DNA of 64,000 bases, taken from NCBI GenBank assembly GCA_027924585.1, contig BSBM01000712.1:3668001-3732000 (forward strand), written 5' to 3'. The notes below the pieces were generated by a model that was not told the DNA's origin, ran no database searches, and saw only the letters and a program-made list of their open reading frames with translations. Shown in pieces: positions 1-11,686 of the stretch (the first letter of the stretch is position 1; every line of letters starts with the position of its first letter). A program made the position numbers and the translations under genes. The stretch is from Larix kaempferi (lineage: Eukaryota > Streptophyta > Pinopsida > Pinales > Pinaceae).

Positions 1-1136
1 ATACTCAGTTTTTTTTTAGATGAGCCATGTGCATAGTAATGCATTAACCATATCTCTTTTACTCGATATTGACCCGCTGCCAGCAGGCCTGTTTAGTACC
101 CCGGCGGGTTTATCTTGGTACCATGCAAGCATAGCCCCACTTCCAGCAAGCCTGTTCAGTACCCTGACGGGTTTACCTACATTTACCGATCTTCCTTGTT
201 TAATATTTTACTTAGCATGGACCCACTGCCAGCGAACCTGTTCAGTACCCCGGCGGGTTTGCTTCATATAATGATTTTAGTATGTGGAAGTTGGTTGGCA
301 CTAGAGTGTGTTAAGCCTGCTAAACACATAATTCAAATTGTTAGAGCAAACCTTATGAGTAACTTTATTTATAATAGCCTGAATTATAAATCATGTCAAA
401 AGATAATAACCTAAAGTTGTTCTTTGACCTCTCAGTCTATCTTCTTCATAAAAGATCAGTAATGTTCCCCACAAGTAGAAATATCACTTACTCTTGGGCT
501 ACCTTTTTAAAGAATGCTTAAAAGACAAGTTTTGATAATGAGTCTAGGATGAACTAGTAGTCCATAGGTGTAAGATAGAACTTTGAAAATCATGATGATT
601 AGAGTAGGTCTTAAACAACTATTCTAATGATAAATCAGAAATGTGCATGTCTGAATCAAATACCATATATAAAAGCATAAAAATTAAATTAATAAAAAAG
701 AATCATAGAAGGAAGTGGTTAGAAATGATATAAATAATATTTTAACTTTTCTCTATAAATTTTCAATTTCAACAATAATCGAAAGAGAAAGAGTTAGGAT
801 GCATTATGAGTTTTTTTTTTGAGCACTTCCCTTTTCAGATAATATTTCATGAGCTGATTATAGAGATAAGGTTCTTGTAATCAAACTGCAAAACCACTTG
901 TCAGATGATTCAGATTTATTCAAAACAACAACATATGTACATATGAAATTTATCAAAATTAGGGAAAGGAAAAGAGTCCCCCTGTTTTAATTGACAAAAT
1001 TCCATAAGCTGATCATAAGAATGAATTTCCTGTATAAATGCAATTAGCTGTTAGAAATGACCCTTATTCATTTTTTTTTAAGAAAAAAATAAAAAATATA
1101 TTTACACATATACAAATGAAGATAACCCAAAATAAT
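1..1136. other. Non-coding stretch left of element A pol
   Basis: No credible gene. It is AT-rich and contains the three-copy repeat at 71-260. If element A has an ordinary 3' LTR, it must start left of the window, because I find neither a polypyrimidine tract nor a CCCAACA terminus here matching the LTR at 7359-9714. The stretch is therefore probably the 3' untranslated region between integrase and the 3' LTR. Confidence 0.5.
71..260. repeat. Three imperfect copies of a ~41-bp GC-rich motif
   Basis: Copies lie at about 71-111, 134-174 and 220-260. Each reads roughly GACCC-CTGCCAGC followed by CCTGTTCAGTACCC and CGGCGGGTTT. Spacers of 22 and 45 bp are unrelated AT-rich sequence. The copies are GC-rich against an AT-rich background. 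Function unknown. Confidence 0.8.
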
Positions 1137-1190
1137 TCAAGAACTAGGAGAAAGAGGAATGACTTCCTCTTCAACTAGCTCCATCTCCTT

Positions 1191-2480
1191 CTATTGTAAG
1201 GCATTATGTACAAAATCTTGTTTAGATATTGGTTGATGATAAATTCTAAGTCTATGTCCATTTACAACAAATAAAATTTGTGAATCATCAATTGTCTTAA
1301 TCATGATAGATCTATTATCAAAAGCTGTAACAATTTCATATGGACCCATCCAACGAGTAGTTAGTTTACCTTTAAATTTTTTGTACCTAGAATCAAAAAG
1401 TAATGCCCAGTCTCCAGTTTTGAATTGTTTTTGTTTAATGTATTTATCATGCCACTTTTTGTGTTGGTTTTGTATTAAAATTGTGCGTTGAATAACATCT
1501 TGTCTCTTCTCGTCTAATTCATTTATCTGCAGGATTCGTTGTCTATGTGCTTCTTCTAGATCCATCCCTAATTGTGCCACCATGCGAAAGGTTTTGACTT
1601 GAAATTCAATGGGTAGAACAACTTGTTTACCATAGACAAGTTCATAAGGTGTGTGGCCAGTAGTATTCCTCCAAGTTATTCTATAAGCCCACAAGGCTTC
1701 TGGAAGCCTATCTGCCCAGTCTTTGTGGTGTAACTGGATAGTCTTAGTCAGGATGGATTCTAATACTTTGTTGGTGGACTCTACCTGACCATTGGCTTGT
1801 GGGTGATATGGTGAATATTTACAATGTCTAATACCATATTTTTCAGTAAGTTCTTTCATCAATTTGGAGGTAAATCGAGATCCTTGATCGGTTACAATTT
1901 CCCTAGGTACACCGAATCGGGTAAATATTTCTTCATATTTAAACTCTACCATAGATTTCTCTGTGGCTCGGAATAAGGCTTTAGCTTCTACCCACTTGGT
2001 GACATAGTCTGTACATACTAGGATGTACTTCTTCTTTCGATACATAGGGGAAATTGGCCCAACGAAATCTAGAGCCCATTTTTCAAAAGGCTCAATCATC
2101 ACTTGGGGCTGTAAAGGCATCTCATCGGATGGTGTAGGTCTACCCATTCTTTGGCAACTGTCACATCCCTTGACATACTTTGAAGCATATTTAAAAATGC
2201 TTGGCCAATAATATCCGGAGTGCAACACTTTATATGTTGTTCTCTTATTAGAAAAATGCCCGCCACAAGGTCCACCATGACATGCATGAAGGATATCTGC
2301 CATCTCATCCTCTCATACACATCGTCTAATAATAAGATTAGGACCAATACGAAAAAGATAATTTTCTACCCATGAATAATTATAACTTTAGACTATGATC
2401 CTACGTTCCTCAGGTGGGGAGAGATGGTTTGGTAGCTTTCCAGTTGCTAAATAATTGGCTATGTCTGCAAACCAAGGGGT
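1191..2480 (-). pseudogene. Element A integrase
   Basis: Integrase part of the element A polyprotein, which would insert element cDNA into chromosomes. In the intact piece 2303-1191 (370 codons) the zinc-binding HHCC motif is His9, His16, Cys47, Cys50. The catalytic triad is Asp79 (in WALDFVGP), Asp139 (in TDQGSRF) and Glu175 (in GQVESTN). The C-terminal part carries a GPY-like stretch (RWMGPYEIV); no chromodomain is seen. The piece up to 2480 stays in phase but holds stops at 2313-2315 (TGA) and 2388-2390 (TAA); 2481-2483 (TGA) separates it from RNase H. The frame ends with TAG at 1191-1193. Reading through it gives 17 more coding-like codons to TGA at 1137-1139, so the native end may be either. 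Confidence 0.9.
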
Positions 2481-3008
2481 TCAAACAGACACAGCGAACA
2501 AATGTTCATCCAGAAAGCTATCATCGACGGGACCAGCATTATCGTCAATTTGAATTCGAGAGAGAAAATTTGCTACCAGATTCTCTCGATCAGGACGATC
2601 AACAACAGTAATGTTAAATTCTTGTAACAAAAGAAGCCAACGAGTCACCCTGCCATTGGTGATTGGTTTATTCATTAAAAATCTAATGGAGGAGTGGTCT
2701 GTGTGTACGAAAACTTCATATCCTATGATATAATGACTAAATTTGTTGATGGCATAGACTACTGCCAGCAACTTTTTTTCAGTAACAGTGTATTTCGATT
2801 CTGCAGGAGTCAAATTTTTACTAGCAAAATAGATGGCATTTGATGTTTGTCCCTCTTTTTGGCCTAAGACTGCTCCTATAGCTATGTCAGAAGCATCATT
2901 GGATATATGGAAGGGAAGGGACCAATTGGGGCCCTTGAGTATTGGTGCCACTGATAGCTTTTCCTTCAAAGTTTCAAAGGCATGTTGACAAGGTTCAGTC
3001 CATTGAAA
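2481..3008 (-). pseudogene. Element A RNase H
   Basis: RNase H domain that would degrade RNA in the RNA:DNA hybrid during reverse transcription. The open piece is 2969-2481. Motifs: FHISNDASDIAIGAVLGQ (first Asp), TVTEKKLLAVVYAI (Glu) and HTDHSSIRFLM (second Asp), followed by the usual TRWLLLLQEF block. It joins RT in the same phase across a TAA at 3009-3011 and joins the integrase linker across a TGA at 2481-2483. Confidence 0.9.
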
Positions 3009-4109
3009 TTATGTATCTTTCATGAGTAGTTTGAACATAGGTGCGGCTATATTAGTGAAGTTTTCAATAAAACGTCTATAATAGCTTGCATGGCCAAGAA
3101 AGCTTCTTACTTTCTTCAGAGTTTTTGGAGTAGGAAGATTAACAATTATTTCTATCTTGGTAGGATCCACCTTGATACCTTGAAGAGAGACATGATGTCC
3201 CAAAACTATGCCCTCGGTTAGTAACATCTTACATTTTTCATGACTAAGGGCTAAGTTTGTTTCTTGGCATTGAATAAGAACTGTTTCAAGGTTATCAAGG
3301 GCTTCTTGGAAGGTATTACCATAAATTGTAAAATCATCCATATAAACTTCTACACAGTCTTGTATAAGGTTAGAAAAGATTCCTAAGACTGCACGCTGGA
3401 AAGTGGCAGGTGCATTACACAAGCCAAATGGAAACACTCTATAGGAATATGTCCCCCAAGAACAAGTAAAGGTTGTCTTGTCTTGATCCTCGGGTGCTAT
3501 TAATATCTGGTTGTATCCGCTATACCCATCAAGGAAAGAAAAGAATTGTTTCCCTAACAAGGTATCTAACACCTGATCAATGAAAGGTAAAGGGAAGTAG
3601 TCCTTAAGAGTGGCCTTGTTCAATTCTCGAAAGTCAACAAAGATACGCCATTTCCCTATAACTTTCTTTGGAACTACCACCAGAGGAGACACCCATTTAC
3701 TGTTAGAAATTGGGTAGACGAAACCAGCATTAAGGATTTTTTGTAGTTCATCTTTTACTATATCCTTTAGGGATGGATTCATTCTTCTCTGGGGCTTCTT
3801 GACTTGAGGTATGTTTAAATCTATGTAAATATGGTGAATACAGGTATCTGGGTGTATACCCTTCATATCAGTGTATTCCCATGCAAATGCTCCAGTTTGA
3901 CTTTTGAGAAATTTTAGTAATTGTTTTTGCTGACTCTCATCTAAACCTGTATTTATATGTAGAAATTTTTCGGAACTAACTTCACAAGGTATGGTATAGG
4001 ATCCTATATGTTCTTCGGTTGAAAAGACATAGGGTGTACTTGTAAATGTTGAGAGGCTCATGTTTTCTTGGAATTCGTCTCCAAATATTTGGTCAAGTTG
4101 GGAAAAAGA
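3009..4109 (-). pseudogene. Element A reverse transcriptase
   Basis: RT domain. In the open piece 4061-3009 (350 codons) the fingers/palm motifs are in order: KWRIFVDFRELNKAT (about residues 137-151), SFLDGYSGYNQI (175-186), FPFGLCNAPATFQ (210-222) and the active-site box VYMDDFTIYG with YMDD at 240-243. The connection LGHHVS followed by VRSFLGHASYYRRFI is typical of Ty3/gypsy. The core motifs are unbroken, so the damage is confined to flanking stops (TAG at 4110-4112, TAA at 3009-3011). Confidence 0.93.
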
Positions 4110-4934
4110 CTAAGGAAAGTCTATACATGTTGTGGAAGAGATAAATTGGTTCAACACATTCTTGATATTTTTTTCTTGAAGTGCCCAGGAGAAATCACTA
4201 ACAAGGGAAATTTCTTCCAAGTTCTCATCCCCAAAAGGGCAATCTAACCAAAACAAATTTTCAGTTACTGGTTGTGCTGGTGGGTATAAAGCTATTTTTC
4301 TTGTAGATAACCCATCAGAGATAATCATCTCTCCATCCCTACATCCTATAAATGCATTAGTAATGGCTAACCAAGGTCTTCCCAGAATAATGGGGTGTCC
4401 TTTAGAAGGGTCCTTTGATTCTATGACCATAAAGTCCACGGGATATTCCCATGAAGCCACTGATACAATGATGTCATCTAAGATACTAGTAGGTTGCACC
4501 ATAGTGAGATCTGCTAATTCTAGCATTGTTGGGGTAGGGCGGAGGAACTGTCCTAAATGGAGAGTTTCTAAAACTGTGGTAGTCATTAGGTTAATAGAAA
4601 CTCCTAAATCAATAAGTGTGTTTCCTATGACAGTGTTATTAATGATAATAGTTACCACAGGATTTCCTAGATTTGTATACTTTGGAATTCTAGGTTGGTT
4701 TGCTATGTAATCTGACATTTCAACTATGACATGAATCGTCAGAGGGTCTTTTTGTTTTTTACCTGGTCTTTTAATACATAGTTCCTTTATCACTTTACTA
4801 TAGATTGGTATATCTTTAATGGCTTGTAACAAAGGGATCTTGATACAAATATTTTTCAATTCGTTAATGATATCACACTCTGGATAAGTTACATGTTTTT
4901 CTATCACTAGATGCTCTGGATATGGGGGTTCTTT
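4110..4934 (-). pseudogene. Element A aspartic protease
   Basis: Retropepsin domain that would cleave the polyprotein. The piece 4907-4110 contains the active-site block NTLIDLGVSINLM (D-L-G in place of the commoner D-T-G/D-S-G), and later HPIILGRPWLAITNAFIG, the second conserved protease motif (ILGRPWL). It is linked in phase to gag across TAA 4935-4937 and to RT across TAG 4110-4112. Confidence 0.85.
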
Positions 4935-7142
4935 TTATCTTGGAATCACTTCTTCATGAGGATGGTTGTGTGTTGAAGCTTTAGAAATAACCACATCTTC
5001 AAGAATGGCATCATTCAAAATTTCATTAGGTATGTCTTCTTCTTCATTCTCTTCGCAGATAACAACTGATGATTTGGGTTGATCTTGCAAAACTCTTATA
5101 GACCGCAGTTGAATCTCATGCATTGGTGCGGTAGAAATGGCATATGATGGAAGAGGTAGAAACCCAATTCTATTAAGATCTTGAGTTGGCTTGTTGTTAG
5201 GATTTGGTATCGGTTGTGCAGGTAATATTGTGGGTCTTGGGGCATTCATATTCTGGAAATGGTGAGGTTGATTTGTGATAAGAGGTAGTGAAGGAGGTAC
5301 AAATCCAGGCAAGAGTTTCTGGATGTTAGGTGAGTAAGGATAGTTAGGCATAGGAGGAGGTGGTTGAGCATAAGCTTTTCCTCTCCATCTGTGTGGCCAT
5401 TGTTGTTGTTGAGCATTCTGAGGAGGACACTAAGGTGGCCAGTTTTTCCAACCTGAAGTGTTCCATTGTTGAGGAGGTTGATAAGGATAGTAATAGGGTG
5501 GAAATTGTGAGGATGGATCCTGATATGATTGTTGATCTCTAGGTTGCCAAGGCCTCCTAGATGTTTCACCAAAGTTTCCACTCTTATATATAGCTTGCAA
5601 CCCAGGAAACGATCGACAATTATCGATTGGATGTTCTTCTGTACAAAGGTGACAAACTGAAACATTATTCAATGGACATTCCCATTGGGGATGTTTAGTT
5701 CTACATCTAGGATAGAAAACACTCATTGCTGCACGTTTTTCATCCTGTCTCTTTTTAGCTTGTAGTGCATTTAATTGAGAACCCATAGCTCCTAAGATAT
5801 CTAGTTTGAATTTTTCTAATAGGTTTCCCAACTCTACCCTTGTAACTCCACCAAGACCAGATGTGTTTCCTTTTAGGTTCCTAGCATAAGATTCTCGAAA
5901 GTGTCCTCCCTTTTTTCCTCTGATCCTAGAATAATTCCTACATAGCTCACAAATCTGTGTGAAAGGCTTATGAGAGATGTCTCCTACTACCATGAGATTA
6001 AGGTTTCCAAAGAATTCTTCTGAGATTCCCTTAAGGAAGAGTGTCCTTACTGCATCTTCCCGAAGATCACTATATTTGGATTTATGCAACACATAGTTAA
6101 ATCTTTCGAGATAGTCTTCTAGGCTCTCATCTTCAAGTTGTTGTATTTTAAAAATATCATTGCGAGAGTCCTTAGGTTTATAGTAATCCTGATACTTCTA
6201 TATAAATGCAGTCTTCATGTCGTCCCAAGTTCTAATACTGGATTTTCCTAATCCCATAAACCATCGAAGAGCAGAATCTTTTAATGTGGCAGGAAAAAGT
6301 TTTAGTTTTTGGCCATCTTGTTGGTAGTTATAGCTCCTACACAAAATGTCAAATTCGAATAAGAATGTATCTAGATCCTCACTAGTCTTCCCATAAAAGG
6401 TCGGTAATGAGGAGGGAGGGATGTTTTTAATGGTCACATCTTGTGTAGTGTCTAAGATAGGGAATCCGAAAGTACCTTCAGTTCTAACCTCTCCCTCTTC
6501 TTCCTCCTGTCGGTCATGATCTTCATTTTCATCCTCCATGAAGACTTGATTTCCAAAGAGAGTGTACTTAGGTGGTTCCTTTCTTGGTGAATATGGGATA
6601 TCCCAACACTCTGTTTCAAGGAAAGTATTCCTCTTTTTAGGAGAGGAATTACCAGCTATGTGGGAACCCAATTTTGAAGGTCCTATAGTTGTTGTTTCAA
6701 TCTGTGAGACGACTATGTTCATAGAATTTTCAAAAAGAGCGTCTATTTGTGCAGGATCAACAAAATCTACTAGGTTTGGACCACCTACTATTGAAAAGAT
6801 AGTGTCTTTGGGCTTTTGAGCTAATGGAGGGTTAAGAGGTTCTGATGTTTTACCCTTTTGAATTTCTTCTTGTCTAAGTTCAGTCTCAATATGAGTTTGA
6901 GGTTCTTCTAGCGGAATTTACTTATGAACAGACTTCTCTGATGTCTCTATGGTTTCCCCTAAAGGATTTCCAGAAAGGATTTCCTTAGCTTTCCAAGTAG
7001 GACTATCCCCTTTAGGTGTCTTCCAATACCTTTCTGTTGAATTAGTAGTTGGGGTGGCATGCCCCCCATATAGGTTAGTAGGAATTTTAGTAGGAAGGCT
7101 AGTTTTAATGTATCTATCTACCTTTTGAGTCTCTAGACCTAT
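4935..7142 (-). pseudogene. Element A gag (capsid and nucleocapsid)
   Basis: Gag polyprotein that would build the particle and bind RNA. The frame runs from just inside the stop at 7143-7145. The capsid-type block starts near 6420 (SLPTFYGKTSEDLDTFLFEF) and continues with LKDSALRWFMGL, the usual W-rich Retrotrans_gag signature. It resumes after TAG 6198-6200 with EDESLEDYLERFN. A CCHC-like knuckle (CHLCTEEHPIDNC) lies near 5615-5655. The distal part is rich in Pro and Gln up to the protease. Stops in phase: TAA 6918-6920, TAG 6198-6200, TAG 5430-5432 and TAA 4935-4937. The true start codon is unclear and probably lies between 7143 and the primer site. Confidence 0.82.
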
Positions 7143-7337
7143 TCATGAAAACAAAACTATAACTTAAACAAATTCTAATTTCATTACTACTATTGTTGGG
7201 TTTGGGGGATGCATGTTATAATAGATGCGCAGGTTCTTACCTCTCATCTTATCTCTCACCCGCCACCAGCCTATTTCTAGGTTTCAAAAGGAAAATTCAG
7301 TTTATCTCTAAGTTTTAAAATTCTACCTATCTACAAC

Positions 7338-7355
7338 TCCCCGACAACGGCACCA
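7338..7355 (-). other. Element A primer-binding site (tRNA-Asp type)
   Basis: On the minus strand, three bases inside the 5' LTR, the sequence is TGGTGCCGTTGTCGGGGA. It differs from the 18-nt complement of the plant tRNA-Asp 3' end (TGGCGCCGTTGCCGGGGA, recalled) at two positions, both C-to-T. This primer is typical of Athila-like elements. Confidence 0.85.
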
Positions 7356-8147
7356 AAATGTTGGGTGTATTTACTGTCTTAAGGAATCACCAAATATTTA
7401 ATTATCGACCAAGTTTGGTAATCTTAAATTTGTGGCACAGTATATGCTGCGGTAGAATGGTACCTAATTCATTGGCTCGGTCGACCTTAGTAATTTTTAA
7501 TAATGAAAAGATAGAAAGATCTTTCAAAATGAAAAACCGAGTCAAACTTCAGAAATACAACTACTGAAGTGATTAAACCTAACTAAACCAACAGATCAAA
7601 ATAGTATCAATCTATACTACTCTATTCTATGAACAATGACTGAAAAGATAAAAACAACAAATATTATTCTAGGGAACAAGACTCGATCAAAACCAGAACT
7701 ACTCTTATGAAATTAAAAACTACTGGTTAATAATTCAAACTCTAATATAGGAATTAGAAAACAACTGTAAATGAGTTTAGAAACCTACCTATGAAATAAT
7801 TCAATTGACAACTAACTATGGAAACAAGAAACTATATTATCTTAAAGCAAAGTTACAACCTACTTATAAATTCAATAATTAACTATTCATGCGTTCAACA
7901 AATACTCAAAACCAAGCTAAACTACCTAATTCCATTCTCCTTGAGGATTCTGAGGAAATGTATCAATGTAATAGGAATGGGAGAGAATGTATCAAAATGA
8001 CTTTCAAATGTGACAAGGAAACAGAACAGAAGCAAATCTAGTTTAACTTCTACAAAGAGATGCAAACTGAAGAGTGTCCAATTACAACCAACTCTAAACA
8101 TTGTAATCTAATCTTTATCCATAAGCAAATGACATGGAACAAATGTA

Positions 8148-8290
8148 ATCTAGAAGCAAGTAGAAAACTTAATAAAGATATTTACTTGAAAATGAATTTG
8201 ATCTAGAAGCAAGTAGAAAACTTAATAAAGATATTTACTTGAAAATGAATTGGATCTAGAAGCAAGTAGAAAACTTGATAAAGATATCTT
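8148..8290. repeat. 53-bp tandem repeat in element A LTR, ~2.7 copies
   Basis: Copies start at 8148, 8201 and 8254 with ATCTAGAAGCAAGTAGAAAA. The period is exactly 53 bp and the copies are almost identical, so the duplication is younger than most of the decay around it. Confidence 0.9.
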
Positions 8291-8722
8291 ATTTCCAAAT
8301 CAAATCCTATTCTATGAACATCTTCATTAACTCTGTGAATGGGAAAAGCAAACCCTATGTTTGAACTAAGAAACTATCAAAACTAATGTGCTTGGGAGAA
8401 TGAAATTACTAAGTTTAATCCAAAGTCATCTTAATAAAAACATAATAGAATAATCTAAGAATGGAATTGATAAGTTCTAGAACGATAAAGTATCAAGAAA
8501 TTGGACATTAAAACAAACATAATTTGAAAAGCAACTAAAGCAAAGTTAAGGAAATGGAATGAAAATTAAAAATGAATATGAAGCTTAATTGACACTCTAT
8601 GTCGTGCAGAACAAGGTACTAATTACTTGTATAAATGTTGATCAATTACAAGAAATATTACAGTTCGAAAATATAAGAAATTGAATTCTAAACCAACATA
8701 AAAACAATGCAAAAAATATTAA

Positions 8723-8782
8723 AGTCCGTATGACAGTCCGGATGACAGTCTGAAAGACAGCCCGAATGGCAGTTCGGATGAC
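8723..8782. repeat. Five 12-bp units (AGTCCGGATGAC-like) in element A LTR
   Basis: Consecutive 12-mers at 8723, 8735, 8747, 8759 and 8771 read AGTCCGTATGAC, AGTCCGGATGAC, AGTCTGAAAGAC, AGCCCGAATGGC and AGTTCGGATGAC. Differences are nearly all transitions. Such arrays in LTRs can be enhancer-like, but nothing here proves it. Confidence 0.88.
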
Positions 8783-9436
8783 AGAAAACCATATAAACTA
8801 AGGAAATGAGCAGACTAAATGATCTTAACACCAGCTGGTAAATGCATATGAACCTACAGTGCAAGAAAAGCAGTAAATAGATTGTTTAAAAGTTGAAATA
8901 ACAAAAAACCATTTATACCAATCATTATCTAAGGAAACAAACTATTTCTATTGCATAACAAAACAAGGGCGGAATGTAAATGGAACTAATCTACAGCTAC
9001 AGGAAAAATTAACAGAACTAATTCTAACTACAGACTGAATTTGAAACATTAACTAGTTAACTTTATGTAGTTGCAAATGAAGGACTGAAAACTAAAGGAA
9101 ACTATGCATGACTGGTCGTTCTAGATTCTGAAAATGTAAATTATATTAGTAACAGGAAATACAACAGCATCCACGGGAAACCAAGTTGAATATATGTACT
9201 GAAAAATAAACTATTTACTTGCAGAAAAGAAATACAGAATATACACAAAAACCTCTGGTTGTTGAGGGGCCCTTCTCATCAATCAGGGATTAAAGCTAAC
9301 TCAAGTTATTCACCAACAATAGAACATCAATAGCTAAAATCAGGAACTTCCATTAATTGAAAAAAGATTACATAGTGTCTCTATGTATAAAAATTACTAC
9401 TATCGTATATATGTTGCGTTTCTCCACAAGAGACGT

Positions 9437-9446
9437 CTTTATATAA
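9437..9446 (-). promoter_or_regulatory. Candidate TATA box of element A
   Basis: TTATATAAAG on the minus strand, about 270 bp inside the upstream edge of the 5' LTR and oriented towards gag. The position suits an LTR promoter. The transcription start is not known. Confidence 0.5.
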
Positions 9447-9714
9447 GTTTTTACAATAAGAGAGGAGGTCAACCCTTTCAGTGGTCGACCTCTCTAAAAA
9501 TAGAGATCTTAATGGCTACAAAACGGCTGCAAGATGGTTTACGACAACGCACAGGTCGTCTGCCTGAGTCCACGGGCGTTGGTTTACTTCATGCGGGCAA
9601 CTGTGCGTTGGTTATCTTTGACGTGGACAGATGATGCGATGTCAATCTAGGAGGATAGGAGAGCGTATCTTCTAGAATAGAGGCTCACGAACCATGAGGG
9701 ACACATCCCCAACA

Positions 9715-10109
9715 GAACCCACATCATCGTTTTTGTCTTTAATGCCCCGAAATATCTCAACCAACGATTTCATGGGTGTGAATGGAGGGTTGAATGACGG
9801 TTCGAATGTAGCTGGGCATCTTCAGCGTGAACGCGCGTCTGAATGAAGGTACGAATGACGACCACAACCTGTAGAACAAAAAATAAATTCCAAGCACGGC
9901 TAGAAATGTGAGATAATTGTCAACAAACCATAAAATGATGATATTTAACCAAGATTCACGTGATACGCAAATACATTCATACCTGGGTCTGATTGACGGT
10001 ATGAATGGCAAGGAGAATGACTTATCATATCAAAATAGTGAAAATAATGCCAATCAAAGCATGTTTATTGATAAAAATGGTGACAAAAATGGACACCAAC
10101 AATGTCATT
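9715..10109. other. Unassigned stretch between element A and element B'
   Basis: No gene recognised. It contains several GAATGACGG/CGAATG-like words (9775-9860 and about 9985-10005) that resemble the 12-mer array of the element A LTR, so it may hold an older LTR fragment of a related family. The right end runs into the zinc-knuckle end of B' gag. Confidence 0.35.
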
Positions 10110-10760
10110 GAGGCATTCCTGTTTTAAAAGAAAAAAATGCAAGAAAGAAGACCAGAAGCACACAATCAGAATGTATAGATGATCGTAGCTGAAAAATAGA
10201 ATACATATTGCAACATTCATGTTGTAACGCGAAGTGGAGCCATGACAAGGGGAGATCAAACAACTAAAGCTTCGACTTCTGAGAATCACCAAGCTAGGCA
10301 GAAGCCTACTGAAGGGGGTTGGATAAGAAAAGCGACTGGAAAAACACCTGCTTTTGATCTGAACAAATAAAAACAAATCTTCATGGAAGCAAGAGAAACC
10401 TTCAAAGAATCAAAACCTTTAACTATGAGAATCAAGTTGTGAAGTGAGACAGCGCCTGTGATGGATATTTCAGCTTCGTATGATCAATCACATACTGTAG
10501 CAGCTGCGATGAGTCCTGTTGCACAACTTTTACAGAGCTGCATGAAGTTGTTAAAGCATGGAAATAATTTGGAAGAACTACAGATCCTACTGAGTCATTA
10601 TGAGCAGCGTAATGTAGTGACTGAACCACATAGAGTGGTTCACCATATTAAGAATCATAAAAGGACCAGAAGAGAAATGAGACTAAGTGCACAAATTGGG
10701 GATTTTGAAATGGACGAGATTATCCTTGACTTAGGATCAGAAGTAAATGTACTAACAAAG
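10110..10760 (+). pseudogene. Element B' (left part): gag C-terminus and start of protease
   Basis: A plus-strand relative of element B. The recognisable order is a remnant after the last zinc knuckle, a VVTRSGAMTRG block matching IVTRSGTTTG in element B, the VAQLLQSCMKLLKHG helix, and then the protease start EMDEIILDLGSEVNVLTK (D-L-G-S active site at about 10730-10740). Premature stops occur in the frame (for example the TAG after AEK near 10192 and the TGA near 10440). The frame is cut at 10760 by element C and resumes at 19252. Both outer ends are truncated. Confidence 0.75.
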
Positions 10761-11686
10761 TGTTACAACGTAATTTTCCACCTTGTGAGCATCAGCATTC
10801 TTTGGCCTATAGGATCCATTTCACTGACTCAGATCCACTTATATCCTTCAGACATATTTTTCCCTATTTTTATTCCTACCCGCATGTTGCATCATTATAG
10901 CATGCGTACCCGCAAGTTGCATCACTATAGCCCGCAGGTATCAAGTAAAATGGTAAAAATCACTAATTTATTACTTTTTACTCCTAGAAAGCGGTCATTG
11001 GGTGACCTTTGGCTCTCCATTTTCCCGAGTAATGCCTCAATGTGTCCTTTCACCTACCTTTGAGAGGACTATATATTGAGTACATATGGCTTATGGACGA
11101 GAGGAGAAGGGAATAGCAAGAGAACTCTAGTGGATTTTTGCCGTATCTTGAGTCTGCACTCATTGATCCTTGTAGTTGTGAACCCTTTATGTTCACCTTC
11201 CAAACTCCTATCTAGTTTGAGTTTGCCATTCATGGAGGATTGAAGTGGTGGAGGCACAAGTGGATTGATCCAGATCTTGGTTCAGATTGGTTGCATGCAA
11301 GAGATCGTATCACCTTGTACTTCTTCTTGTTAATTAATAGAAATACTCATATTCTCATCCATCATGTTGTAAATGTTGTTTATTATACATTGGGTTGCAT
11401 TTTCTTGTGATATTATGGACCATTGCTATTGATGATGTTAATGTCATTTATATATTATATGTACTTGTTGGATATTGACTTTCAAGACTAATTTGCAAAT
11501 TTCAAGTGCATGGATTGAAAGCTCCAACGGGGATCTACATCAAACGTTTGGATCTAGGTTGGTTACATTTCTCCATTATCTTAACATTGTCATTTATAAT
11601 AGCATTGTTTTGAGAATTGAGTTGATTTCTGGTAGTCATCTATCTGTTGTGGTATTCCCAAGCCACAGTGAGTTTTCTCCAACACA
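10761..11686 (+). repeat. Element C 5' LTR
   Basis: 926 bp, from TGTTACAACG to CTCCAACACA. It is co-linear with 18321-19246 along its whole length with scattered, mostly transition differences. A TATA-like box lies at 11070-11077. Short open frames inside it are not genes. Confidence 0.93.
11070..11077 (+). promoter_or_regulatory. Candidate TATA box of element C
   Basis: TATATATT about 310 bp into the 5' LTR, conserved in the other LTR near 18630. Orientation agrees with gag. Confidence 0.45.

Larger units (their letters stand above)
1137..9714 (-). mobile_element. Element A: Athila/Tat-like Ty3/gypsy LTR retrotransposon (left end outside window)
   Basis: Reading the minus strand from the right: a 5' LTR (7359-9714), a primer-binding site (7338-7355), then gag, protease, RT, RNase H and integrase down to 1191 or 1137. 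This is the Ty3/gypsy order. The Asp-tRNA-like primer site and the lack of a chromodomain point to the Athila/Tat side of the superfamily (inference). All coding pieces share one reading phase. They are interrupted by in-frame stops at 7143, 6918, 6198, 5430, 4935, 4110, 3009, 2481, 2388 and 2313 (lowest coordinate of each codon). I found no frameshift across about 5.9 kb. The copy is dead as a gene but structurally well preserved. The 3' LTR is not in the window. Confidence 0.85.
7359..9714 (-). repeat. Element A 5' LTR
   Basis: On the plus strand it begins TGTTGGGTG directly beside the primer site and ends ATCCCCAACA. The 7-bp terminal inverted repeat TGTTGGG/CCCAACA is the hallmark of an LTR. 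Length 2356 bp. It is AT-rich, contains no gene, and carries two tandem arrays (8148-8290 and 8723-8782) and a TATA box. The right edge is inferred from the terminal repeat only, because the partner LTR is outside the window. Confidence 0.75.

Noticed and set aside
1191-7145. Natural recoding or stop-codon readthrough in element A
   Set aside because: Ten stops of all three types at non-homologous places, most one transition away from Gln or Arg codons, fit decay better than programmed readthrough.
10761-11260. Short open frames on both strands (for example 11069-11257 minus) that also occur at 18321-18820
   Set aside because: They are inside the two LTRs of element C; the duplication explains the shared frames.
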